Shown: positions 33,779 to 43,144 of the stretch, one piece after another | Position numbering within the stretch: position 1 is the first letter of the stretch | Layout: every line of letters starts with the position of its first letter | Assembly (NCBI RefSeq): GCF_003854965.1 | Contig: NZ_RQPI01000005.1 | Span: 62,001 to 126,000 of the forward strand | DNA: 64,000 nt | Direction: 5' to 3' | Source: Paenibacillus rhizophilus | GTDB lineage: Bacteria; Bacillota; Bacilli; Paenibacillales; Paenibacillaceae | Position numbers and translations under genes: made by a program | Notes under the pieces: generated by a model | The model's input: the letters and a program-made list of their open reading frames with translations, nothing else | What the model was told of the DNA's origin: nothing | The model's database searches: none

Positions 33779-33916
33779 TTAGAATAAACAGGCTTTAGTA
33801 ATAATAACAAGAAGAATGAAGAGAACCAGAATCGCTCCCGTCGAAGTCCAAGGACCCATTACCGGTCCAACATTTGCTCCACCAACATCTCCGCCACAAC
33901 CACAGCTACCACCCAT
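33779..33916 (-). CDS. YjcZ-like small sporulation/membrane peptide
   Basis: The 45-aa peptide starts at ATG 33916, with GGAGG 9 nt upstream. It is Gly/Cys-rich at the front (MGGSCGCGGDVGG) and ends in one hydrophobic helix (ILVLFILLVIITKACLF). This is the layout of the YjcZ/YhfH-like tiny sporulation proteins of Bacillales, which end in a similar membrane helix. Function is unknown. It is too short for most gene finders but has a good ribosome binding site. Confidence 0.7.
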   Translation of the reverse strand: MGGSCGCGGDVGGANVGPVMGPWTSTGAILVLFILLVIITKACLF

Positions 33917-33996
33917 GATCAAATACCTCCTCTGGAATAGAGTTCAACATAGGATATGTCATAGGAGACTATAAGGTATGGGCGGAACGAAATTGA

Positions 33997-34437
33997 TCAT
34001 TTATTCCCCTCCCAATTCCAGAGCCCCTGCATCCCCTTGGCCGGAATCGGCTTCGGCAGCAGCCGTACGTCCGTTAGCTCCCAGGCGAAGCGGCCTGCAT
34101 CAAACAATCCGAACGCATTTTCCTTGTCGCCGATGGCGATGGACTGCGAAGGGCTTTCCAGCTTAACCTCACCGCCGCAGCCCTCGATGACCTGAAGGCA
34201 ATCGGCCAGCCTGCACACCGCCACCACAGACCCTGTCGGCAAGTTATTCACCGTGTACCCGTGCTTTGCGAGCACGCTGCGGAATGGCTCTTTCTGGCAG
34301 ATGGCCTTATCCACCTTCTTCCCGGCATGAATGGCGATGGAGTCACGGTGCTTTGTGGCCCAGCTGCGTGTTTCGAATTTCTTCTCTCCAAGAGCGATCA
34401 AAGTGGCCCAAGGCTGCCATATCGTGATACACCGCAT
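33997..34437 (-). CDS. ASCH-domain protein
   Basis: The 146-aa protein opens with MRCITIWQPWATLIALGEKK (residues 1-20), followed by FETRSW and SIAIHAGKK. This is the signature of the ASCH/PUA-like fold, with the conserved W-Q-P-W-A and E-T-R-S-W elements that form the putative RNA- or base-binding cleft. SVVAVCRLADC and FAWELTDVR complete the barrel. ATG 34437 has AGAGGAG upstream. ASCH proteins are thought to bind RNA or modified bases, and some are hydrolases of acetylcytidine. No partner gene is evident, so the role is unknown. Confidence 0.82.
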   Translation of the reverse strand: MRCITIWQPWATLIALGEKKFETRSWATKHRDSIAIHAGKKVDKAICQKEPFRSVLAKHGYTVNNLPTGSVVAVCRLADCLQVIEGCGGEVKLESPSQSIAIGDKENAFGLFDAGRFAWELTDVRLLPKPIPAKGMQGLWNWEGNK

Positions 34438-34478
34438 GACAAACAGCTCCTCTGTAACTTCGTTAACAAAAGGAAAAA

Positions 34479-34495
34479 GCACCTAAAATAGGTGC
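34479..34495. terminator. Terminator after the 42-aa riboswitch-controlled gene
   Basis: GCACCT (34479-34484), AAAAT, AGGTGC (34490-34495) form a compact hairpin with T-runs on both strands. On the minus strand it lies just past the stop at 34506. Confidence 0.72.
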
Positions 34496-34505
34496 CTCTT
34501 TTTGC

Positions 34506-34634
34506 TTAAGCATTAAGTTTTCTTTTATGATAACCAATCTTGCTGAATATCTTCGACCTCACATTCTCACACATACAATCTTCAAGTATAACTTCATTAA
34601 ATCCCAACCAAAAAGAATGCCAATACTTTCCCAT
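34506..34634 (-). CDS. 42-aa orphan protein behind a c-di-GMP riboswitch
   Basis: ATG 34634 lies after AAGGAGG with 6-7 nt spacing, and the frame runs 42 codons to TAA. The peptide starts MGKYWHSFWLGFNEVILEDC and has an aromatic, mildly amphipathic front half with two Cys and a strongly basic tail (KIGYHKRKLNA). No signal peptide is obvious; a peripheral membrane role is possible. I do not recognise it. A c-di-GMP-I riboswitch lies about 70 nt upstream on the same strand, and a CACCTCCC stretch in the leader could pair with the ribosome binding site, suggesting translational control. Confidence 0.6.
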   Translation of the reverse strand: MGKYWHSFWLGFNEVILEDCMCENVRSKIFSKIGYHKRKLNA

Positions 34635-34704
34635 ACTTTTCCTCCTTCATTTCACATAAATCAACGGGAGGTGCGATTTTATTCGGGAGCTGGCTGACAT
34701 ACGG

Positions 34705-34775
34705 ATTTCTCCACTTAGTCCCTTTAGCTTTGCGTCACTGATTTTCATCAGTTTTGCCTTTATCGTACGATTTAT
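34705..34775 (-). promoter_or_regulatory. c-di-GMP-I (GEMM) riboswitch
   Basis: The minus strand reads AAAGGCAAAA, CTGAT-GAAA-ATCAG (stem with GAAA tetraloop), then TGACGCAAAGCTAAAGGGAC followed by TAAG. The order GGCAAA, GAAA-capped hairpin, GACGCAAAGC, GGG-CTAA is the diagnostic core of the c-di-GMP-I aptamer. It lies on the same strand as, and upstream of, the 42-aa gene. No intrinsic terminator lies between them, so control is probably at translation start (inference). Confidence 0.85.
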
Positions 34776-34817
34776 GTGATTATGTATATAGGAATATTTT
34801 AGCATAGAAAAAATAAT

Positions 34818-35083
34818 TTATACAACGGTTTTAAGTAATTTCGTCCTATACTTCATCAATTTCAACACATCACGGGTCATGCCGAACCATTCCTCATATC
34901 CCCGGCAATAATAACGGTGGTAAATAACAAAACATATACGGCAGTAAGATATAGTCGCGGAGCATCGTGCGCTTCTCACTTGTGATAATCTTGTTTGCTG
35001 CTGGACTGCTGTACATACTGCTCGGCATGCTCCGTCAAAATCAATTTGGATATCCAACGTTCATTGCCGTCAAGCTTGCTCAT
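34818..35083 (-). pseudogene. Remnant of a conserved Paenibacillus/Bacillus hypothetical gene
   Basis: ATG 35083 with AAGGAGG reads MSKLDGNERWISKLILTEHAEQ-like residues for 35 codons, then stops. Further on, in other frames, MLRDYILLPYM and IYHRYYCRGYEEWFGMTRDV appear, ending at 34818. These are start, middle and end pieces of a family of roughly 150 aa known from Bacillales genomes (KLEGNERW..., CRGYEE.FGM). Stops, frameshifts and an internal deletion make it a decayed gene. Confidence 0.6.
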
Positions 35084-35333
35084 AGGTGCCTCCTTAACCA
35101 GCTGCCTGACTGAACGGCCGCCAAGCCAGCACACTGGCCATCAGAAACACCCGCTGCGCGCCAGTAGTTAGACCCGTCGCCCGGATGCGGCCGTCATTGA
35201 TTCCATTGACCTCAATACAGGAACAGAATTTGATGGCTCTATTAACAAAAAGATTTGAGCAAGCATAAAGTGTGGTATAGAAGATGCGCCAATTATCCTT
35301 TTTCAAGATAAAGCTTAGGAGGAAGGGAGAATC

Positions 35334-35642
35334 ATGGCTCCTCTCGGAAAACGTAAAAATTCAAGTTCCACAAAGAAAACCACAGCTTCCGTCCTAAAGG
35401 AAAATAAAGGGCTTGAATTAACCGTGGCCGCGCTTTTGTTGACCGGAAAGCTTAAAGTCGATTCCGTACAGTTGTACACTGATGCCTCCCTATTCGTCAG
35501 TCTGGTAGGCAAATTCAAAAAATTAAGTGATTTAAACGACAGCAATGTCGAAAAGCTGGTTAACTTCATGAATGATAACGGCGGCTTAACACTGAACGAT
35601 TTTATGGAAGCATTAAAAAAGAAAACCGGGAACAACAAATAA
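35334..35642 (+). CDS. 102-aa hypothetical protein
   Basis: The protein has a basic Ser/Thr/Lys-rich start (MAPLGKRKNSSSTKKTTASV). A helical, moderately hydrophobic core follows (LELTVAALLLTGKLKVDSVQ) with a charged C-terminal half (DLNDSNVEKLVNFMNDNGGL). AGGAGG and GGGAG lie upstream of the ATG. No family is recognised. It is followed 30 bp later by a 39-aa membrane peptide gene, and both end before a strong terminator, so they likely form a two-gene unit. The small size and context beside other sporulation-type genes make a spore role possible. Confidence 0.55.
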   Translation: MAPLGKRKNSSSTKKTTASVLKENKGLELTVAALLLTGKLKVDSVQLYTDASLFVSLVGKFKKLSDLNDSNVEKLVNFMNDNGGLTLNDFMEALKKKTGNNK

Positions 35643-35672
35643 AATAATTTTCACAAAGAAGGTGGGCAACAG

Positions 35673-35792
35673 ATGAGCGACTTCGACGGAGAAAGTTTTG
35701 CCGGAAACATTCTTCTTATTATCGTTATTGCTTTGCTTGTTTTTGGATCAACGGATATCGAGGACTTAACCGGCGCTCCATCTTCATCTTGA
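35673..35792 (+). CDS. 39-aa membrane peptide
   Basis: ATG 35673 follows GAAGGTGG by about 7 nt; the frame has 39 codons. An acidic start (SDFDGESFAG) is followed by one hydrophobic helix (NILLIIVIALLVFG) and a short acidic tail. It resembles, in size and layout, the YjcZ-type tiny membrane proteins of spore formers. It is downstream of the 35334 gene and before a terminator. Confidence 0.55.
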   Translation: MSDFDGESFAGNILLIIVIALLVFGSTDIEDLTGAPSSS

Positions 35793-35837
35793 ACAGATAG
35801 CAGTAATCCTTCCGGACAGCTGGTACGGCTGAAATCA

Positions 35838-35875
35838 AAATAACCCCGCGGGCTTGATGCCTGACGGGGTTATTT
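35838..35875 (+). terminator. Terminator after the two small genes
   Basis: AAATAACCCCG (35838-35848) pairs with CGGGGTTATTT (35865-35875), an 11-bp perfect stem ending in a T-rich arm. Confidence 0.8.
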
Positions 35876-36072
35876 GTAAGAAAGTGGAGGATTTGTGCGG
35901 ACAATATCGAATTATATATAAGCAAATTTGCAACTACCCGAAGAGATCCGATGTGGATTGGATCGTTGAAACCTACTTCTTGCCGAATGGTCTTGGACTG
36001 GATATCCGCAACACGGTCGCTGTGCACGGCGGGCGTACAACATAAATATACGGATTATAGGAGCTGTTCGAC

Positions 36073-36234
36073 TTGGAGGAAATAGTCCTAAGGATCGAAG
36101 AACTCCGGTTGGAATTGAACAAACTATCCGCATATAAACGCCTAGCCGACCCGGAGATCATCAAGGCAAGCCAGGAACTGGACGAAGTATTAAATCAGTA
36201 CAATATTTTACTACAGAAAAGAGCCACAAAATAA
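36073..36234 (+). CDS. Spo0E-like aspartyl-phosphate phosphatase
   Basis: The 53-aa protein begins at TTG 36073 behind AGGAG. The sequence EEIVLRIEELRLELNKL is followed by DPEIIKASQELDEVLNQY, which contains the S-Q-x-L-D signature of Spo0E-family phosphatases (about residues 32-37). These two-helix proteins dephosphorylate Spo0A-phosphate and delay sporulation. Length and helical hairpin layout fit the family. It is monocistronic with its own terminator. Confidence 0.87.
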   Translation: MEEIVLRIEELRLELNKLSAYKRLADPEIIKASQELDEVLNQYNILLQKRATK

Positions 36235-36240
36235 GAAAAG

Positions 36241-36268
36241 GGACCTGCTGGCGCAATGCCGCAGGTCC
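36241..36268 (+). terminator. Terminator of the Spo0E-like gene
   Basis: GGACCTGC (36241-36248) pairs with GCAGGTCC (36261-36268), followed by TTCGTTT, 6 bp after the stop codon. Confidence 0.75.
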
Positions 36269-36442
36269 TTCGTTTCGCATATTACTTCTTTGGTAGCGGC
36301 ATTCTGAACTCAAACTCTCCGCATATAATACGCATCTGCGGTCTTAACGCTCACCCGGCGTCCACCGCTGAAGATATACAAGTCTACAGCTTCTATTCCT
36401 CTACGGGCAAGTTTAACAAACAGGACAAAGGCATAGAAGCCG

Positions 36443-36489
36443 CTCGAATCTGTGGATTAATAACTCGCGTTAGCAAATCCGTTAGCAAA
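36443..36489 (+). repeat. Arm-like repeats beside tRNA-Ile (integration scar)
   Basis: CTCGAATCT (36443-36451), then GTTAGCAAA at 36469-36477 and 36481-36489, reproduce the arrangement at 30973-31019 by tRNA-Leu. They lie about 95-115 bp from the tRNA-Ile 3' end, in the same relation to a minus-strand tRNA. No integrase is left nearby. Confidence 0.5.
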
Positions 36490-36550
36490 TCGATTTTCCT
36501 AATCAGTTCCGCTGCCTTTTCCTCTCATAAAAAGACTTCTAGACAGCAAA

Positions 36551-36573
36551 AAACCCTTGCTGCGCAAGGGTTT
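36551..36573 (-). terminator. Terminator of the tRNA-fMet/tRNA-Ile unit
   Basis: AAACCCTTGC (36551-36560) and GCAAGGGTTT (36564-36573) pair perfectly; on the minus strand TTTTTTGC follows. It lies 9 bp beyond the tRNA-Ile 3' end. Confidence 0.82.
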
Positions 36574-36581
36574 CAGTGAAG

Positions 36582-36655
36582 TGGGCCCTGAGGGACTCGA
36601 ACCCCCGACCAATCGGTTATGAGCCGACCGCTCTAACCAACTGAGCTAAGGGCCC
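36582..36655 (-). tRNA. tRNA-Ile (CAU anticodon, lysidine type)
   Basis: The 74-nt cloverleaf starts GGGCCCTTAGCTCAGTTGGT and has anticodon loop CTCATAA (CAU) and T loop TTCGAGT; the acceptor closes with GGGCCC and discriminator A, and no CCA is encoded. The D arm and CGGCTCATAACCG stem match bacterial tRNA-Ile2, whose C34 is changed to lysidine by TilS, rather than elongator Met. That identity is by resemblance. Confidence 0.88.
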
Positions 36656-36708
36656 TGATCAAATATCCGTATACAATAATAGCTGTTTGAATTTTCCGTT
36701 AAATAAGT

Positions 36709-36785
<77 letters not shown>

Positions 36786-36867
36786 TCAGTAATCATATTC
36801 AAACAGCGACAATAAATAGTATACATCACAACATGATGTTAAGTCAAGGACTGACCGCTAATCTTTT

Positions 36868-37032
36868 TCAGGGAAGAAAACGGACACCGTATTTTCCTTT
36901 GCGCGAACGGTAAATTTCCACCAGCTGCGGATCATGGTAGCCATAAATCCAGCCATCCTGTTCGAGCCGCTTGGCCAGACAGCCAGCTTGAAACCTTGTT
37001 CTGAACAGCTTGGCGAAATAAACCCAGTTCAT
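36868..37032 (-). CDS. 54-aa conserved-looking hypothetical protein
   Basis: From ATG 37032 the product reads MNWVYFAKLFRTRFQAGCLA, then EQDGWIYGYHDPQLVEIYRS and YGVRFLP. The layout (short helix, then a strand with GYxD and a Y-G-V-R end) is that of a small alpha-beta domain. GGAAGGGG lies upstream, at a slightly long distance. Similar short proteins occur in Paenibacillus without a known role. It lies between the tRNAs and the pyr operon on the same strand. Confidence 0.5.
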   Translation of the reverse strand: MNWVYFAKLFRTRFQAGCLAKRLEQDGWIYGYHDPQLVEIYRSRKGKYGVRFLP

Positions 37033-37166
37033 GATGCGCTCTGCCCCTTCCATAAAAGATGTTCAAGTCCTCTTCGATTGTTAGCTTGCCCATTTTAATA
37101 AAAAACTTGCGGCACCCGTTCAAGTTCTACGGAATAGCACAATCACGTGACCGGATGAAATTAATG

Positions 37167-37198
37167 ATTAAAACCGCCCATTGCTGGACGGTTTTAAT
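37167..37198 (-). terminator. Terminator of the pyr operon
   Basis: ATTAAAACCG (37167-37176) and CGGTTTTAAT (37189-37198) form a 10-bp stem. It lies 37 bp beyond the pyrE stop, with a U-rich arm on the minus strand. Confidence 0.75.
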
Positions 37199-37234
37199 AC
37201 AAGTTGTATTATCATGCGCTTCAAGTAAACAATA

Positions 37235-37876
37235 TTATTTCCCGAATACGGATGGATCGCGTCTCCACGACTGCAACAGCTCTACATCTTCCGCTGCGAT
37301 TTTGCCTTGACCCAGCGCGACGTCGATCAGAGTGCTGTAATTGGACAGGCTTTGCAGCGGAATTCCCGCTTCTTCGAACGTGTTAGTCGCACGGTCCAGT
37401 TCATAGCTGAAAATCGCCAGTACCGCAAGCGGTTCGCCTCCCGCTTCCTTCACAGCCTGCGCGGCTTTAAGCGAGCTTCCTCCGGTAGAGATCAGGTCCT
37501 CGACTACGATGACCTTTTGACCGGGGGAGATAATGCCTTCGATCTGGTTCTGTTTGCCATGTCCTTTAGCCTTATCACGGATATAGGCCATCGGCAGATT
37601 CAGCTTGTCCGCTACCCAGGCGGCATGAGGAATGCCGGCGGTTGCGGTTCCGGCGATAACCTCTGTGCCGGGATATTCGGCCGCGATCAATTCCGCGAAC
37701 GCGTCGGCGATGTAGCTGCGGATTTCCGGGTACGAAAGGGTAAGGCGGTTATCGCAGTAAATCGGGGACTTGATGCCCGATGTCCACGTAAAAGGCTCCT
37801 GCGGGCGCAGGGCGACCGCTTGGATCTTCAATAAGTAAGCGGCAATTTGTTCACTTCTATTCAGCAATGGGCTCAC
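37235..37876 (-). CDS. pyrE: Orotate phosphoribosyltransferase
   Basis: The 213-aa enzyme joins orotate and PRPP to make OMP. It shows [16 protein letters not shown] (about 29-44), the orotate-site segment [18 protein letters not shown], the flexible loop [14 protein letters not shown] and the PRPP-binding motif [18 protein letters not shown] (about 118-135). Translation starts at GTG 37876, overlapping the pyrF stop (GTGA), so the two are coupled. It is the last gene of the operon, before the terminator at 37167-37198. Its position next to pyrF is standard for Bacillota. Confidence 0.95.
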   Translation of the reverse strand: MSPLLNRSEQIAAYLLKIQAVALRPQEPFTWTSGIKSPIYCDNRLTLSYPEIRSYIADAFAELIAAEYPGTEVIAGTATAGIPHAAWVADKLNLPMAYIRDKAKGHGKQNQIEGIISPGQKVIVVEDLISTGGSSLKAAQAVKEAGGEPLAVLAIFSYELDRATNTFEEAGIPLQSLSNYSTLIDVALGQGKIAAEDVELLQSWRRDPSVFGK

Positions 37877-38607
37877 GCTTGGATCATCTCCTCAATTATA
37901 TGCTCAGCAGCCTGACGCGGGTCTTGAGCTGCCGTTATAGGCCGTCCTACGACCAAAAAGTGGCTTCCCTGCCGGATCGCCTGTCCCGGCGTCATGACGC
38001 GGCTCTGGTCGTCCAGCGAAGATCCGGACGGACGAATGCCGGGGGTCACGGTACGGAATGCAGGGCCGCAGGCTGCCGATATGGCAGCGGCTTCCATAGG
38101 CGACGCCACAACGCCGTCCAGACCGGCTGCAGCGGCGAGCTTTGCGTACCGCACGACCGTATCCGGCACTTCGCCGGGAATGCCGATCTCGCCGTTCATG
38201 ACGGCCTGGCTGGTGCTGGTAAGCTGGGTCACCGCAATAACAAGCGGACGGGTTAGCGCAGGGTTATTGCGCAGGGCCGCATCGATGCCTTCCCTTGCGG
38301 CTGCCATCATGGCCGAACCGCCGGATGCATGTACGTTGAACATATCGACGCCAAGGGCGGTCACGCTCTCGGCTCCGCCTTTTACCGTGTTCGGGATATC
38401 ATGCATCTTCACATCAAGAAATACGGAGTAGCCGAGGGATTTTAGCTCTTTGACAAAATCCGGACCGGCGGCGTAGAACAGCTGCATGCCAACCTTCATA
38501 TAGCACGGAATGCCTTTCAGCTTGGCGATCAGTTCCTTCGCCTGCCCGGCATCCGGGTAATCAAGCGGAATCATCAGCCGGTTGGCCATGCTCTCCCACT
38601 TCTTCAT
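37873..38607 (-). CDS. pyrF: Orotidine 5'-phosphate decarboxylase
   Basis: The 244-aa TIM-barrel enzyme makes UMP from OMP. It has [15 protein letters not shown] at the first strand (about 11-25), the catalytic array [12 protein letters not shown] with Asp-x-Lys-x2-Asp (about 63-74) and [21 protein letters not shown] near the phosphate site. I start at ATG 38607 ([11 protein letters not shown]), because AAGGAG lies about 7 nt upstream; the frame stays open but unsupported beyond. It follows carB after 132 bp holding a hairpin, and overlaps pyrE by 4 nt. The usual pyrK-pyrD pair between carB and pyrF is missing. Confidence 0.95.
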   Translation of the reverse strand: MKKWESMANRLMIPLDYPDAGQAKELIAKLKGIPCYMKVGMQLFYAAGPDFVKELKSLGYSVFLDVKMHDIPNTVKGGAESVTALGVDMFNVHASGGSAMMAAAREGIDAALRNNPALTRPLVIAVTQLTSTSQAVMNGEIGIPGEVPDTVVRYAKLAAAAGLDGVVASPMEAAAISAACGPAFRTVTPGIRPSGSSLDDQSRVMTPGQAIRQGSHFLVVGRPITAAQDPRQAAEHIIEEMIQA

Positions 38608-38678
38608 AACAACACTCCTTCGCTGGATATGTGAAAAAGCTCTCGATCTTTCTCGCCGCAAAGGCCCAGGCACAAAGC

Positions 38679-38710
38679 GGAACGGTCTGCGAGATGACGC
38701 AAACCGTTCC
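38679..38710 (-). other. Hairpin between carB and pyrF
   Basis: GGAACGGTCTGC (38679-38690) and GCAAACCGTTCC (38699-38710) pair except near the loop. No U-run follows, so it is more likely an mRNA-processing or stability element than a terminator. It occupies the place where pyrK/pyrD lie in B. subtilis. Confidence 0.4.
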
Positions 38711-38739
38711 TGATATTCCTTATGCCTAACGCACTTTTC

Positions 38740-41700
38740 TTATTGTCCCACAAAAGCAGGCATCGACTGCGAGGAGAAGTTGATCGTCTCCAGCATGCGC
38801 AGCAGCGCCGTTACGGTATCAAGCGACGTCATGCAGACGATGCCGTTCTCGACCGCTTCGCGGCGGATAAGGAAGCCGTCGCGCTCCGGCGTCTTGCCCT
38901 TCGTGAGCGTGTTGAACACGAAGTTCGCCTGGCCGCTGCGGATAATGTCGATAATGGTCGGCTCGCCTTCGCCGAGCTTGTTGACGTTCATGACGTTGAG
39001 GCCCGCATTTTCCATGGCAGCCGCGGTACCGCCCGTGGCGATAATCTTATAACCCAGACGGTGGAAGCCCTTCATCAGCTCGACCGCTTCCGCTTTGTCC
39101 TTGTCGGCCACGGTTATGATAATCGATCCGGTCGTCGGGATTTTCATTCCCGCGCCGATCAAGCCTTTATACAACGCCTTCGCGTACAGTCTGTCGCGGC
39201 CCATGACTTCGCCGGTCGATTTCATTTCCGGACCCAGCGTCGGTTCTACTCTACGCAGCTTGGCGAACGAGAAGACCGGCACTTTGACGGAGACGAAGTC
39301 GCTCTCCGGCCACAGGCCTTCGCTGTACCCTTCGTCCTTCAGCTTGCCGCCGAGAATAACCTTCGTTGCCAGATGGGCCATCGGAATACCCGTCACCTTA
39401 CTGAGGAACGGTACGGTACGCGACGAACGCGGATTTACTTCGATCACGTAAACCTCGCCCTTGTAGATGACAAACTGGATATTAACCAGTCCGACCGTCT
39501 TCAATTCTTTGGCGATCTTGATCGTGATCTCCGAGATTTTGCTTTTCAGAGATTCTTCCAGATGCTGCGGAGGATATACCGCGATGGAGTCGCCGGAGTG
39601 GACGCCCGCGCGTTCCACATGCTCCATAATGCCTGGAATAACTACGGTTTCACCGTCGCAGATAGCGTCGACTTCAACCTCTTTGCCCAGCATGTAACGG
39701 TCGATCAGCACAGGGTGGTCCGGGTTGACCTTAACCGCCTCTTTCATATAAGTCAGCAGTTCGTTATCCGAATAGACAATCTCCATCGCCCGTCCGCCAA
39801 GCACATAGGAAGGACGCACCAGAACCGGATAGCCGAGCGACTGGGCCGTACCTACAGCTTCTTCCACCGTCGTTACGGTGCTGCCCTGCGGCTGCGCGAT
39901 ATTGAGGCGCGACAGCAGTGCTTCGAACCGCTTGCGGTCTTCCGCCTCGTCAATGCTTGTAAGGCTTGTGCCAAGAATTTTCACGCCTTCTGCGCTGAGC
40001 GGCGCGGCCAGGTTGATCGCCGTCTGTCCGCCGAACTGTACGATGACGCCGATCGGTTTCTCCTGCTCGATGACGTTCATCACATCCTCAAAGAACAGCG
40101 GTTCGAAATAGAGCCGGTCGGAGGTGTTGAAGTCGGTGGATACGGTCTCCGGGTTATTATTGATAATGACCGCTTCGTATCCGGCCTTCTGGATGGCCCA
40201 GACGGCATGCACCGTAGAGTAATCGAACTCAATGCCCTGGCCGATACGGATCGGGCCGGAGCCAAGAACAACCACTTTTTGCTTATCGGATGGAAGCACT
40301 TCATTCTCGGTTTCGTAAGTCGAGTAATAGTATGGCGTAGTCGCCTCGAATTCGGCCGCGCAGGTGTCAACCATCTTGTAGACGGGCTTAAGTCCCTGCT
40401 CAAGGCGCAACGTCCGCACCTCGGCTTCCTTCGTCTGCTTGCCTCCAGGCTGGCCTTCGGCCCGCAGTTCGGCAATGGCGCGGTCGGTAAAGCCAAGACG
40501 CTTCGCTTGGTACAGCGTTTCCGGCGTCAGGCTCTCTTCTTCGCGAATGCGGTCCTCGAAGCCGATCAAGCCTTCGATCTTATCGAGGAACCACCAGTCT
40601 ACCTGGGTAATATCCTGAATCTCCTGAAGCTGATATCCGCGGCGGAACGCTTCCGCAATCAGGAAGATGCGCTCGTCGTCCGGCTTCGCCAGCCGGGTCT
40701 TCAGCACTTCGTCCTCAAGCAGTTCCGCTCCTGCCAGCTTGAAACGGTGAACACCAATCTCCAGCGAACGGATCGCTTTGTGGATCGACTCCTCGAAGGT
40801 GCGGCCGATGGCCATCACTTCGCCGGTTGCCTTCATTTGCGTGCCGAGCTTGCGGTTCGCATGCGTGAACTTGTCAAACGGCCAGCGCGGGATTTTGCTG
40901 ACGATATAATCGAGCGTTGGCTCGAAGCAGGCATAAGTCTGCCCTGTAACCGGGTTGACGATTTCATCGAGCGTGTAGCCGAGAGCGATTTTGGCCGCCA
41001 TTTTGGCAATCGGATAGCCAGTAGCTTTCGAAGCCAGCGCCGACGAACGGCTGACACGCGGGTTAACCTCGATGACATAGTATTGATAGCTCTGCGGATC
41101 GAGCGCGAACTGCACGTTGCAGCCGCCTTCGATATTCAGCGCGCGGATGATCTTAAGCGAGGCGCTGCGGAGCATTTGGTATTCACGGTCGGACAGCGTT
41201 TGGCTTGGAGCCACAACGATACTGTCGCCGGTATGCACGCCGACCGGGTCAAAGTTCTCCATGTTGCAGACCACGATGCAGTTGTCGTTCGCATCGCGCA
41301 TCACTTCATATTCGACTTCCTTCATGCCGGCGATGCTCTTCTCGATCAGGCACTGGCCGATCGGGCTGTAGCGGATGCCGGCTTTGACCGTCTCGCGAAG
41401 CTCTTCTTCATTCGCGCAAATCCCGCCGCCGGTACCGCCAAGCGTGTAAGCCGGGCGGACGATCAGCGGATAGCCGATCTCCACGGCGAACGCCAGCGCT
41501 TCTTCCAGCGTCGTAACAATCGTGCTATCCGGCACGGGCTGTTCAAGTTCGCGCATCAGGTCGCGGAACAGGTCGCGGTCTTCCGCTTTCTCGATGGAAT
41601 GCAGTTGGGTGCCGAGCAGCTTGACGTTCTCCTGCTCCAGCACGCCGGCGCGCGCCAGCTCGACGGCCATGTTCAGGCCGGTCTGACCGCCAAGTGTTGG

Positions 41701-41961
41701 CAGCAGTCCGTCGGGACGCTCCTGGCGGATAATTCCGGTGACGAAGTCGAGCGTAATCGGTTCGATATATACTTTATCCGCCATGTTCGTATCGGTCATG
41801 ATGGTGGCGGGGTTGCTGTTGATCAGAATAACCTCGACGCCTTCTTCTTTCAGCGCCTGGCAGGCCTGCGTTCCGGCGTAGTCGAATTCGGCCGCCTGGC
41901 CGATCACAATCGGTCCGGAGCCGATCACGAGTATCTTTTTAAGCTTATCGTTCTTAGGCAT
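38740..41961 (-). CDS. carB: Carbamoyl-phosphate synthase, large subunit
   Basis: The 1073-aa protein is full length and has the duplicated ATP-grasp design. Each half begins with a similar motif ([19 protein letters not shown] near 12-30; [18 protein letters not shown] near 560). [14 protein letters not shown] marks the first ATP site, [17 protein letters not shown] and [17 protein letters not shown] mark the two metal sites, and the C-terminal MGS-like domain carries [18 protein letters not shown]. With CarA it makes carbamoyl phosphate for pyrimidines. It is 4 bp downstream of carA. Very long open frames on the opposite strand are codon-bias shadows. Confidence 0.97.
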   Translation of the reverse strand: MPKNDKLKKILVIGSGPIVIGQAAEFDYAGTQACQALKEEGVEVILINSNPATIMTDTNMADKVYIEPITLDFVTGIIRQERPDGLLPTLGGQTGLNMAVELARAGVLEQENVKLLGTQLHSIEKAEDRDLFRDLMRELEQPVPDSTIVTTLEEALAFAVEIGYPLIVRPAYTLGGTGGGICANEEELRETVKAGIRYSPIGQCLIEKSIAGMKEVEYEVMRDANDNCIVVCNMENFDPVGVHTGDSIVVAPSQTLSDREYQMLRSASLKIIRALNIEGGCNVQFALDPQSYQYYVIEVNPRVSRSSALASKATGYPIAKMAAKIALGYTLDEIVNPVTGQTYACFEPTLDYIVSKIPRWPFDKFTHANRKLGTQMKATGEVMAIGRTFEESIHKAIRSLEIGVHRFKLAGAELLEDEVLKTRLAKPDDERIFLIAEAFRRGYQLQEIQDITQVDWWFLDKIEGLIGFEDRIREEESLTPETLYQAKRLGFTDRAIAELRAEGQPGGKQTKEAEVRTLRLEQGLKPVYKMVDTCAAEFEATTPYYYSTYETENEVLPSDKQKVVVLGSGPIRIGQGIEFDYSTVHAVWAIQKAGYEAVIINNNPETVSTDFNTSDRLYFEPLFFEDVMNVIEQEKPIGVIVQFGGQTAINLAAPLSAEGVKILGTSLTSIDEAEDRKRFEALLSRLNIAQPQGSTVTTVEEAVGTAQSLGYPVLVRPSYVLGGRAMEIVYSDNELLTYMKEAVKVNPDHPVLIDRYMLGKEVEVDAICDGETVVIPGIMEHVERAGVHSGDSIAVYPPQHLEESLKSKISEITIKIAKELKTVGLVNIQFVIYKGEVYVIEVNPRSSRTVPFLSKVTGIPMAHLATKVILGGKLKDEGYSEGLWPESDFVSVKVPVFSFAKLRRVEPTLGPEMKSTGEVMGRDRLYAKALYKGLIGAGMKIPTTGSIIITVADKDKAEAVELMKGFHRLGYKIIATGGTAAAMENAGLNVMNVNKLGEGEPTIIDIIRSGQANFVFNTLTKGKTPERDGFLIRREAVENGIVCMTSLDTVTALLRMLETINFSSQSMPAFVGQ

Positions 41962-41965
41962 TCTA

Positions 41966-43144
41966 TTAGTAAGCTCCTTTCACGGCTTCAAGCTGCTGTT
42001 TCGGGGTTGGCGCCGCGATCCGCGCGTTCGCCGCAAGCTGGGCTTGACGGGAAATAGCGGGAGTACCACGCTTGTGCTCCGCGATCATATCCAGAAAACG
42101 GTCGAATAAGTAGCTGCTGTCATGCGGTCCCGGAGCCGCTTCCGGATGGTACTGCACCGAGAAAGCGGGGTAGCGGGTGTGCTTCAGCCCTTCAATCGTC
42201 TTGTCGTTATTGTTGATATGCGTAACTTCAAGCTCCGTACCGTTTACGGACTCTTCGTTTACGGTGTAACCGTGATTCTGCGACGTAATGTAGCAGCGTC
42301 CGCTCTCCAGCTCTTTGACCGGATGATTGCCGCCGCGGTGTCCAAATTTAAGCTTCTCGGTATCCGCGCCGCAAGCCAGCGCAAACAGCTGGTGTCCGAG
42401 GCAGATCCCGAAGATCGGGTATTCGCCGAGCAGCTCGGAAATGGTCTTAACGGCGTATGGCACGTCTTTGGGGTCCCCGGGACCGTTGGACAGCTGGATG
42501 CCGTCCGGGTTGATGCGGCGGATTTCGTCAGCCGTAACGTTATGGGGAACGACGATGACATCGCAGCCGCGGTTGTTCAGTTCGCGCAGAATTCCCGTCT
42601 TGGCGCCGTAGTCCACGAGCACGATTTTTTCCTTGGTTCCGGGACTGCTGTATGCGCTGGCGGTTGAAGTGCGGGCTACCTGGTTGCGCAGCTCGGCGAT
42701 CGATGTATCATTCATCATTTCCATCAGCTCTTCCACCGGCTTGGTCGAAGTGGTCAGGATAGCCTTCATCGTGCCATAGTGGCGGATGATGCGTGTCAGC
42801 ATCCGGGTATCGATGTCGCTGATGCCCGGAATGTCGTACTCTTTCAGCAGGTCGTCGACGCTGTATTCGGCGCGCCAGTTGCTCGGCACCGTCTCATGCC
42901 GGCGCACGACGAAGCCGTGCACGAAGGGACGCACGGACTCAAAATCATCACGCGTAATGCCGTAATTCCCGATCAGCGGATAAGTCATCGTGACGATTTG
43001 CCCGCAGTACGAAGGATCGGACAGCACCTCCTGGTATCCCGTAATCCCCGTATTAAAAACAACCTCGCCAGTCTTCTCGCCCTCTGCGCCGAATGCGGTG
43101 CCGGTAAACAGCGTTCCGTCCTGTAGCAGCAATCTAGCCTGCAT
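41966..43144 (-). CDS. carA: Carbamoyl-phosphate synthase, small (glutaminase) subunit
   Basis: The 392-aa subunit releases ammonia from glutamine for CarB. Its N-terminal half contains [20 protein letters not shown] (about 25-44), and the C-terminal class I amidotransferase domain has [15 protein letters not shown] (nucleophilic Cys, about 250) and [13 protein letters not shown] (His-x-Glu). I start at ATG 43144 because a GGGAG site lies about 9 nt upstream; the longer frame reads through that site. It sits between pyrC and carB. Being in the pyr operon with a PyrR attenuator, it is expected to be the pyrimidine-regulated copy. Confidence 0.96.
   Translation of the reverse strand: MQARLLLQDGTLFTGTAFGAEGEKTGEVVFNTGITGYQEVLSDPSYCGQIVTMTYPLIGNYGITRDDFESVRPFVHGFVVRRHETVPSNWRAEYSVDDLLKEYDIPGISDIDTRMLTRIIRHYGTMKAILTTSTKPVEELMEMMNDTSIAELRNQVARTSTASAYSSPGTKEKIVLVDYGAKTGILRELNNRGCDVIVVPHNVTADEIRRINPDGIQLSNGPGDPKDVPYAVKTISELLGEYPIFGICLGHQLFALACGADTEKLKFGHRGGNHPVKELESGRCYITSQNHGYTVNEESVNGTELEVTHINNNDKTIEGLKHTRYPAFSVQYHPEAAPGPHDSSYLFDRFLDMIAEHKRGTPAISRQAQLAANARIAAPTPKQQLEAVKGAY

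Noticed and set aside
35094..35306. 70-codon minus-strand frame
   Set aside because: No ribosome binding site and no recognisable family; it lies in an eroding intergenic region.
35854..36045. 63-codon plus-strand frame overlapping a terminator
   Set aside because: The ATG start lies inside the terminator hairpin; a TTG start behind GGAGG has too short spacing. It could be a gene remnant but is not supported.
38722..42057. 1111-codon open frame on the plus strand opposite carB
   Set aside because: It mirrors the codon bias of carB on the other strand, has no ribosome binding site and no recognisable domain.
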